Source: Sinorhizobium sp. 8-89 (GTDB lineage: Bacteria > Pseudomonadota > Alphaproteobacteria > Rhizobiales > Rhizobiaceae). From it: 64,000 nt of DNA. The translations under genes and the position numbers were made by a program. Location: the NCBI RefSeq assembly GCF_030124325.1, contig NZ_JASKLR010000001.1, positions 460,200 through 524,199 on the forward strand. The letters are read 5' to 3'. The notes below the pieces were generated by a model, which was not told the origin of the DNA, searched no databases, and worked only from the letters and a program-made list of their open reading frames with translations. Below, piece by piece: positions 58,966-64,000 of the stretch; position 1 is the first letter of the stretch, and each line of letters begins with the position of its first letter.

Positions 58966-59217
58966 ATGTCTTCACCAGTGATCATAGCCGCGCTTGCCGC
59001 AGGTCTCGCGGGCTTCTCGCCGCCCGTCATCAACATGCCTTCGGCTGTTGTCCGCGCGGCTGGCGATTGCAGCGCTGCCGCCGCGCAAGTGGTTGCCGAG
59101 ACGGGTGGAGAGCTGCTCTCCGCCCAGCCGACATCCGACGGTCAGTGCGTGATCACGGTGCTCATCCCGGGTAACGGTGGGCGGCCGAAGAAGGTAACGG
59201 TGAAAGTGCCGATGTAG
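58966..59217 (+). CDS. feuN: FeuN-like periplasmic modulator of FeuPQ
   Basis: An 83-residue exported protein with a hydrophobic N terminus (SPVIIAALAAGLAGFSPPVINM). The mature part has two cysteines (GDCSAAAAQVVAETGGELL and DGQCVITVLIPGNGGRPKKV), probably disulfide-bonded. It is encoded just upstream of feuP and feuQ. In S. meliloti, FeuN is a small periplasmic protein that inhibits FeuQ signalling. The identity rests on position, size and export signal. The gene lies 41 bp before feuP. Confidence 0.8.
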   Translation: MSSPVIIAALAAGLAGFSPPVINMPSAVVRAAGDCSAAAAQVVAETGGELLSAQPTSDGQCVITVLIPGNGGRPKKVTVKVPM

Positions 59218-59258
59218 GCTGCTTGCGGGTGACCTACGAGCAAGGGAAATGAACGCAG

Positions 59259-59930
59259 ATGCGCATTCTGATAGTCGAGGACGACGCCAACCTGAACAGG
59301 CAGCTGGCCGACGCATTGAAAGAAGCCGGCTACGTCGTCGATCAGGCCTTCGACGGTGAAGAGGGCCACTATCTTGGCGATGCAGAACCTTATGATGCGG
59401 TGATCCTCGATATCGGTCTGCCGGAAATGGACGGCATCACTGTCCTCGAAAAATGGCGCGGCGACGGCAAGACCATGCCGGTCCTGATCCTGACTGCTCG
59501 CGACCGCTGGAGCGACAAGGTGGCCGGTATCGACGCCGGCGCCGATGACTATGTCGCCAAGCCCTTCCATGTGGAGGAAGTTCTTGCCCGCATCCGGGCA
59601 TTGATCCGTCGTGCCGCGGGACATGCGAGTTCCGAGATCGTCTGCGGGCCGGTGAGGCTCGATACCAAGGGCTCCAAGGCGACCGTCCGTGGCGTGCCGC
59701 TGAAGCTCACGTCGCACGAATTCCGTCTGCTTTCGTACCTGATGCACCACATGGGGCAGGTGGTATCGCGCACGGAGCTGGTCGAGCACATGTACGATCA
59801 GGATTTCGACCGGGATTCCAACACGATCGAAGTGTTCATCGGGCGATTGCGCAAGAAGATCGGCAACGACCTGATCGAAACGGTTCGCGGTCTCGGATAT
59901 CGCATGCAAGCGCCCGGCAATGGCAATTAG
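59259..59930 (+). CDS. feuP: Two-component response regulator FeuP
   Basis: A 223-residue OmpR/PhoB-family regulator. The receiver domain has the phosphoacceptor Asp51 (VILDIGLPEMDG) and the conserved Lys in AKPFHVEEVLARI. The C-terminal winged-helix domain contains TSHEFRLLSYLMHHMGQVVSR and NTIEVFIGRLRKKIG. FeuP/FeuQ control cyclic glucan export (ndvA) and symbiosis in S. meliloti, and iron uptake was reported in R. leguminosarum. It overlaps feuQ by 11 bp. Confidence 0.93.
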   Translation: MRILIVEDDANLNRQLADALKEAGYVVDQAFDGEEGHYLGDAEPYDAVILDIGLPEMDGITVLEKWRGDGKTMPVLILTARDRWSDKVAGIDAGADDYVAKPFHVEEVLARIRALIRRAAGHASSEIVCGPVRLDTKGSKATVRGVPLKLTSHEFRLLSYLMHHMGQVVSRTELVEHMYDQDFDRDSNTIEVFIGRLRKKIGNDLIETVRGLGYRMQAPGNGN

Positions 59931-61305
59931 ATCGCTCACGGCCCGCGTTCTGGCGGTTTCGACCGTTTGGGCCGTTGTCGCCCTCGTTGTGATCGGAGTG
60001 GTTATCTCCGCCCTGTACAGACAGGGGTCGGAGCGCGGTTTTCAGGATCTGTTGCGCGCGCAACTTTACAACGTCATCAACTCGATTTCCGTCAACGAGA
60101 AGGCCGTTCTGGCCGGAAGTCCGCAACTCGGCGACCTGCGTTTCTCCCAGCCGCAAACAGGGTGGTACTGGATTGTCGAGCCGATCGGCGAATTTGACAC
60201 GCCGCCGCTCTTGTCGACGTCACTCGGCTCCGCCAAACTGCCGATCGCCAGTGTCGACGAGGTTCCCTTCGATATCCGCTACGAGCGCTTCTATACAACC
60301 AAGGATCCGTTCGGAAACGAGGTCGAGGTGGCCGAAACCGAAGTCGTGCTCGACATTCAGGGGCATGCCGCCCGCTTCCGCGTCGCGGGCAATCGCGACG
60401 TGCTGGAAGCGGATATCGATCGCTTCACCCGCAACCTCACCATCGCGCTGTCGATCTTCGGTCTCGGCGGCCTTGGCGTCAACGCGCTGACCATTCTGTT
60501 CGGCCTCAAGCCTCTCGACCAGGTGCGCCGGTCGCTCGAAAAGATCCGGGCGGGCGAGAGCGAGCGCCTGGACGGCGCGTTCCCGCGCGAGATCCAGCCG
60601 CTTGCCAACGAGGTTAACGCTCTGATCGACAGCAATCGCCGCATCATCGAGCGGGCGCGCATGCAGGTTGGCAACCTTGCCCATTCCCTTAAGACGCCGA
60701 TCGCCGTGCTGCTCAACGAAGCGCGCGTGCTGGAGGTGCCTCATGGGGATCTGGTGAAGACGCAGGTGGATGCAATGCAGACCCAGGTGCAAACCTACCT
60801 CAGCCGCGCGCGCATCGCCGCGCAACGGGGCTCGATCCTCGCACGGACAGAGGCCCAGCCCGCGCTTGAACGGCTTGTCCGGGTGATGCGACGGCTCAAT
60901 CCGGAAAAGCAGTTCAGCCTGTCGATCAGTCCGCAGGGATTGATTTTGGCGATGGAGCAGCAGGACGTCGAGGAAACCGTCGGCAATCTGCTCGAAAACG
61001 CCGCGCGGCATGCACGCGATCAGGTCTGGTTGAGCGTCCACCCCGCTCCCGAGGACGTACGCGGCAAGGATCAGGGCCGGCACTGGATCGTGCTCGACGT
61101 CGATGACGATGGTCCCGGGCTCGACCCGGACCAGATCGCTTTGGCAATGAAGCGTGGCAAGAGGCTTGATGAAAGCAAGCCAGGCACGGGGCTTGGACTT
61201 TCGATCGTCAGCGAGATTGTCGGGGAATATCAGGGCACGATCGAACTTTCGCGACGCGCCGAAGGCGGCTTGCGCGCCCAGCTCGTTTTGCCGGCTGCGG
61301 TTTAG
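59920..61305 (+). CDS. feuQ: Sensor histidine kinase FeuQ
   Basis: A 461-residue membrane sensor kinase. TM1 is at about residues 10-31 and TM2 at 172-196, with a periplasmic sensor domain of about 140 residues between them and a HAMP-like linker. The phosphoacceptor His255 is in VGNLAHSLKTPIAVLLNEA, an unusual HSLKTP H-box that is common in FeuQ/PhoQ-like kinases. HATPase motifs are NLLENAARHA, DVDDDGPGLDPDQI and GTGLGLSIVSEIVG. The start overlaps feuP by 11 bp. Confidence 0.93.
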   Translation: MAIRSLTARVLAVSTVWAVVALVVIGVVISALYRQGSERGFQDLLRAQLYNVINSISVNEKAVLAGSPQLGDLRFSQPQTGWYWIVEPIGEFDTPPLLSTSLGSAKLPIASVDEVPFDIRYERFYTTKDPFGNEVEVAETEVVLDIQGHAARFRVAGNRDVLEADIDRFTRNLTIALSIFGLGGLGVNALTILFGLKPLDQVRRSLEKIRAGESERLDGAFPREIQPLANEVNALIDSNRRIIERARMQVGNLAHSLKTPIAVLLNEARVLEVPHGDLVKTQVDAMQTQVQTYLSRARIAAQRGSILARTEAQPALERLVRVMRRLNPEKQFSLSISPQGLILAMEQQDVEETVGNLLENAARHARDQVWLSVHPAPEDVRGKDQGRHWIVLDVDDDGPGLDPDQIALAMKRGKRLDESKPGTGLGLSIVSEIVGEYQGTIELSRRAEGGLRAQLVLPAAV

Positions 61306-61459
61306 TGGCCACACCGGGGCTGAAAATGCCGATGCCTTTAGAGGGTATGGTTGCCTGATGCGCCGGGGAGTGCAAAAAGAAAATCGACGAGGGTGCCACC
61401 TGTCCGTCGCCGGATGTTCGGACGGCGGAAAGGGCGTTGAGTTGAGTTGTCGGGGGATC

Positions 61460-61924
61460 ATGAGGAACCACGCAGTAATGACACGAACCTTTGTCGCCAG
61501 CGGTAGGATCGCCGTCATCGCGTCGGCCGTCGCACTGGCCGGTTGCGGCACTGCGTCTAATGGCCAGCGTGGCGCCGTCTCGGGCCTTGCTGCGACAGCA
61601 ACGCGAGGTGCGTCGTCGACGTCCTATATCGCCGCTCTGCAGGGTGGCGTCATCGCGCGCCTCGATGGTATCGACCTCGGCAAATCCGATCGGCAGAGGG
61701 CGCTAGAGGCCGAGTACCGAGCGCTGGAGGCCGCACCGGGCGGCCAGCCCGTCGTCTGGGAAGGACGCGGCGTCAGCGGTTCCGTCGTTGCCGCGGCACC
61801 CTATCAGGTCGGTTCACAGAATTGCCGCCAATACAGCCACACCGTGACTGTCAAGGGGCAGCAGACGACGGCACGCGGCGCGGCATGCCGTAATCCTAAT
61901 GGCAGCTGGACGCCGCTGACCTGA
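61460..61924 (+). CDS. Outer-membrane lipoprotein of the RT0821/Lpp0805 surface protein family
   Basis: A 154-residue lipoprotein. The signal with lipobox ends at VALAGCG (lipidated Cys about residue 29), and a 17-kDa-antigen-like domain contains QNCRQYSHTVTVKGQQTTARGAACRNPNGSWTPL. Two conserved cysteines may be disulfide-bonded. The start may be 61460 (GGGGG upstream) or 61478. It lies between feuQ and cycH on the same strand, 154 bp after feuQ. Its role is unknown. Confidence 0.82.
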   Translation: MRNHAVMTRTFVASGRIAVIASAVALAGCGTASNGQRGAVSGLAATATRGASSTSYIAALQGGVIARLDGIDLGKSDRQRALEAEYRALEAAPGGQPVVWEGRGVSGSVVAAAPYQVGSQNCRQYSHTVTVKGQQTTARGAACRNPNGSWTPLT

Positions 61925-62074
61925 GCCAGCGGTGTCATCCGGGCAGGATCGCGGCGTCTTCGACCTGCCAAATCAGTCAAATACGCGAGGGCACCTTGCG
62001 GCGAAACGCCTCAAATCTCCGTCATTGCCCGTTTTCGAGTTGGAATGACACGGGGCTCATAGTATTTCCCCTGC

Positions 62075-63220
62075 ATGTTGTTCTGGATCCTCGTCGCTAT
62101 TGTGACAGCGGCAGTCGCTGTCGTGCTCGTTCTCCCCTTGATGCGGGCAACGGCGCCGCTTTCGTCTCCCCACAGCCATGACATCGAGGTCTATCGCGAT
62201 CAACTCGAGGAAGTGACGCGAGATCAGAAGTCTGGCCTGATCACCAGTGAGAACGCAGAACTCGCCAGGGCCGAGATCGCGCGCCGGCTGCTTGCCGCCA
62301 GCGCCGCCGATGCTCCCACCCAGGAGAGCGGCCCTAAACGTCTGCACTCGAACCGCCTTGCGCATCTGTTCGTTCTTCTCTGTCTTCCCGCCGTTGGGCT
62401 TTGTCTCTATCTCGTGACCGGCAGCCCGGGCGTGCCGGCGCAGCCGCTTGCGGCCAGGCTTGCCAATCCCGGTGATGACATCAACATCCTGATTGCAAGG
62501 GCCGAGAACCATCTCGCGGTCAACCCGGACGATGGCAAGGGCTGGGACCTGCTGGCGCCGATCTACATGCGCAGCAGCCGGGTCGATGACGCCGTTGCCG
62601 CCTACGATCACGCGATCCGCCTGCTCGGACCGACTCCCGCCAGACTCGGCGGCTATGCGGAGGCGTTGATCGTGCAGTCCGGTGGCCTGGTGACGGCCGA
62701 TGCGCAGGAGGCCCTGAAGAAGTCGCTTGCCCTCGATCCGAATGACCCGCGCTCGGAATTTTACTTGGCTCTCGGCCTCAAGCAGGAAGGTAAGCAGCAG
62801 GATGCGCTCGCCGCATTCCGCAAGCTTGCCGGCAATTCTCCCGTCGATGCGCCCTGGTTGCCGCTGGTGAACCAGCATATCGCGGAGCTGTCCGCCGGTC
62901 AGGCACCTGCCGGCAACACGATGCCTGCAAACCCGACGTCAGAGGATATGGCGGCGGCCGCGCAAATGGACGCCGGCGATCGCCAGGCCATGATCCGCAG
63001 CATGGTGGACAGCCTGGCGAGCAAACTGAAGGAAAATCCCGCAAACTTCGAAGGATGGATGCGCCTGATCCGTTCCCACGTTGTGCTTGATCAAAGAGAC
63101 AAGGCACGCGACGCTCTACAGCAAGGGCTGAAGGCCTTCCCGGCGACTGGTGAACAGGGGAGGCAATTGCTGGCTCTCGGCCGCGAACTCCAAATCGACG
63201 CGGGCGGAGAAGAGAAATGA
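62075..63220 (+). CDS. cycH: Cytochrome c maturation protein CycH (CcmI)
   Basis: A 381-residue inner-membrane protein that presents apocytochrome c to the haem lyase. Two transmembrane helices (residues 2-24 and about 91-110) flank a cytoplasmic loop with a typical CcmI motif ([40 protein letters not shown]). The periplasmic C-terminal part has TPR-like repeats ([32 protein letters not shown]). It begins the cycHJK(L) operon; the overlap with cycJ is 4 bp (ATGA). Confidence 0.92.
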   Translation: MLFWILVAIVTAAVAVVLVLPLMRATAPLSSPHSHDIEVYRDQLEEVTRDQKSGLITSENAELARAEIARRLLAASAADAPTQESGPKRLHSNRLAHLFVLLCLPAVGLCLYLVTGSPGVPAQPLAARLANPGDDINILIARAENHLAVNPDDGKGWDLLAPIYMRSSRVDDAVAAYDHAIRLLGPTPARLGGYAEALIVQSGGLVTADAQEALKKSLALDPNDPRSEFYLALGLKQEGKQQDALAAFRKLAGNSPVDAPWLPLVNQHIAELSAGQAPAGNTMPANPTSEDMAAAAQMDAGDRQAMIRSMVDSLASKLKENPANFEGWMRLIRSHVVLDQRDKARDALQQGLKAFPATGEQGRQLLALGRELQIDAGGEEK

Positions 63221-63669
63221 CACGCAAGCAGAAACGACTGGCGATCATCGGCGGTGGCGTCAGCTTCTTGATTGCCGCCGCATTCCTGGTCATGTTCGCC
63301 TTCAGCCAGACGGTCGCCTACTTCTATGTTCCGGGCGATCTCGAAAAGGCGAGCCTTGCGCCTGGGACGCGTATCCGTCTGGGAGGTCTCGTTGAAACCG
63401 GATCGCTCAAGCGTGGCGAGGGTAAGACGGTCACCTTCAATGTGACCGACACGCTGGGAACGGTGCCGGTAACCTATACTGGCATCCTGCCGGACCTTTT
63501 CCGCGAGGGACAGGGCGTCGTGGCCGAAGGCGCTTTCGTTGCAGATAGCCCGATCTTTGTCGCGGATACGGTGCTCGCCAAGCACGATGAGACGTATATG
63601 CCGAAGGATGTTGCAGACCGCCTGAAGGCCCAGGGCGTCGCGCTCAGCGGCAAGGAAAACATTCAATGA
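63217..63669 (+). CDS. cycJ: Cytochrome c maturation haem chaperone CycJ (CcmE)
   Basis: A 150-residue periplasmic haem chaperone anchored by one N-terminal helix (residues 8-29). The covalent haem ligand His123 is in [11 protein letters not shown] (HxxxY motif, Tyr127). It shuttles haem from CcmC to the CycK-CycL lyase. It overlaps cycH by 4 bp (ATGA) and cycK by 4 bp. Confidence 0.95.
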   Translation: MTRKQKRLAIIGGGVSFLIAAAFLVMFAFSQTVAYFYVPGDLEKASLAPGTRIRLGGLVETGSLKRGEGKTVTFNVTDTLGTVPVTYTGILPDLFREGQGVVAEGAFVADSPIFVADTVLAKHDETYMPKDVADRLKAQGVALSGKENIQ

Positions 63670-64000
63670 TCATCGAACTCGGACATTATGCACTGGTGCT
63701 GGCGCTCGCGACCGCGCTCATCCAGGCAATGCTGCCGATCGTTGGAGCGCGGCGTGGCGACCGAGCGCTGATGGAACTCGCATCGAGTGCTGCACTCGTC
63801 TGCGCCTTGCTCGTTGCCTTTTCTTTCGCGGTGCTGACTTTCGCCTACGTGACCTCCGATTTCTCGGTGCGGAACGTCTGGGAGAATTCGCATTCCCTGA
63901 AGCCCTTGATCTACAAGATCTCCGGCGTGTGGGGCAACCACGAGGGGTCGATGCTGCTCTGGCTGCTGATCCTCGTCTTCTTTTCAGCCCTCGTGGCGGT
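63666..64000 (+). CDS. cycK: Cytochrome c haem lyase subunit CycK (CcmF), 3' partial
   Basis: The first 111 codons of CycK, cut by the window end. The sequence [20 protein letters not shown] and the hydrophobic helices that follow match CcmF, and [25 protein letters not shown] is a conserved CcmF segment. CcmF reduces and attaches haem to apocytochrome c with CcmH and CcmI. The ATG overlaps the cycJ stop (ATGA). The WWD domain and the rest lie outside the window. Confidence 0.92.
   Translation, partial: MIIELGHYALVLALATALIQAMLPIVGARRGDRALMELASSAALVCALLVAFSFAVLTFAYVTSDFSVRNVWENSHSLKPLIYKISGVWGNHEGSMLLWLLILVFFSALVA

Noticed and set aside
1..64000. CRISPR arrays, insertion sequences, phage or conjugative genes
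   Set aside because: No regularly spaced direct repeats, transposase, integrase or phage structural proteins were found in any frame.

Overview
The window looks like chromosomal DNA of an alphaproteobacterium of the Sinorhizobium/Ensifer group. The evidence is gene content and order: a Ros/MucR zinc-finger regulator beside a DivJ-type histidine kinase, feuN-feuP-feuQ followed by the cytochrome c maturation genes cycHJK, an OhrR/Ohr pair, a complete seven-gene Mnh/Pha antiporter operon, and short palindromic intergenic repeats of the kind common in Rhizobiaceae. GC content is high and nearly every gene has a long antisense shadow frame. I see no rRNA, tRNA, insertion sequence, phage or CRISPR array.

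Layout. 1-6700: end of a PAS-GAF-GGDEF-EAL protein, a Tat-type lipoprotein L,D-transpeptidase, the ohrR/ohr peroxide switch, a PhnA-like small protein, a HerA-like ATPase and a small DUF gene. 6700-21150: metabolic and housekeeping genes (aldo/keto reductase and MFS exporter under a divergent LysR regulator, tam, haloacid dehalogenase, phosphatase, Zn-alcohol dehydrogenase, branched-chain aminotransferase, superoxide dismutase, WYL regulator with LysE exporter, two cytochromes c, DJ-1 protein, GNAT acetyltransferase). 21140-34650: MerR regulator, hydrolase remnant, class A beta-lactamase, PQQ glucose dehydrogenase, SelO, homocysteine methyltransferase, TetR, oligopeptidase B and two small enzymes. 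34650-38310: a stress cluster (universal stress protein, DksA-type zinc finger, hemolysin-III-like membrane protein, MsrB) interspersed with three copies of a mosaic repeat. 38500-44470: the antiporter operon. 44470-52820: mucR, sufE, divJ with a peptidoglycan-binding protein, and small envelope proteins. 53100-64000: DUF1254/DUF1214 pair, a bifunctional penicillin-binding protein, small conserved proteins, feuNPQ, a lipoprotein and cycHJK (cut by the window edge).

The most unusual signal is upstream of the GNAT gene (20937-21113, minus strand). A promoter with a 17-bp spacer starts transcription almost exactly at the ATG of a 16-residue peptide rich in aromatic residues. This is followed by a candidate antiterminator stem, an intrinsic terminator and then the GNAT ribosome binding site. 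It has the form of a leaderless-peptide attenuator like the rhizobial trp leader, but controls an acetyltransferase. Other regulatory signals are a FixK/FNR box upstream of the universal stress gene, an EcfG/RpoE2-type promoter upstream of a DUF883-like gene, and inverted repeats upstream of ohr, the LysE/WYL pair, mucR and the DUF gene at 6232. A 46-codon gene (58175-58315) with a good ribosome binding site was found by eye.

Product names rest on motif recognition from memory. Starts were chosen by ribosome binding sites and family lengths, and no database search was possible.
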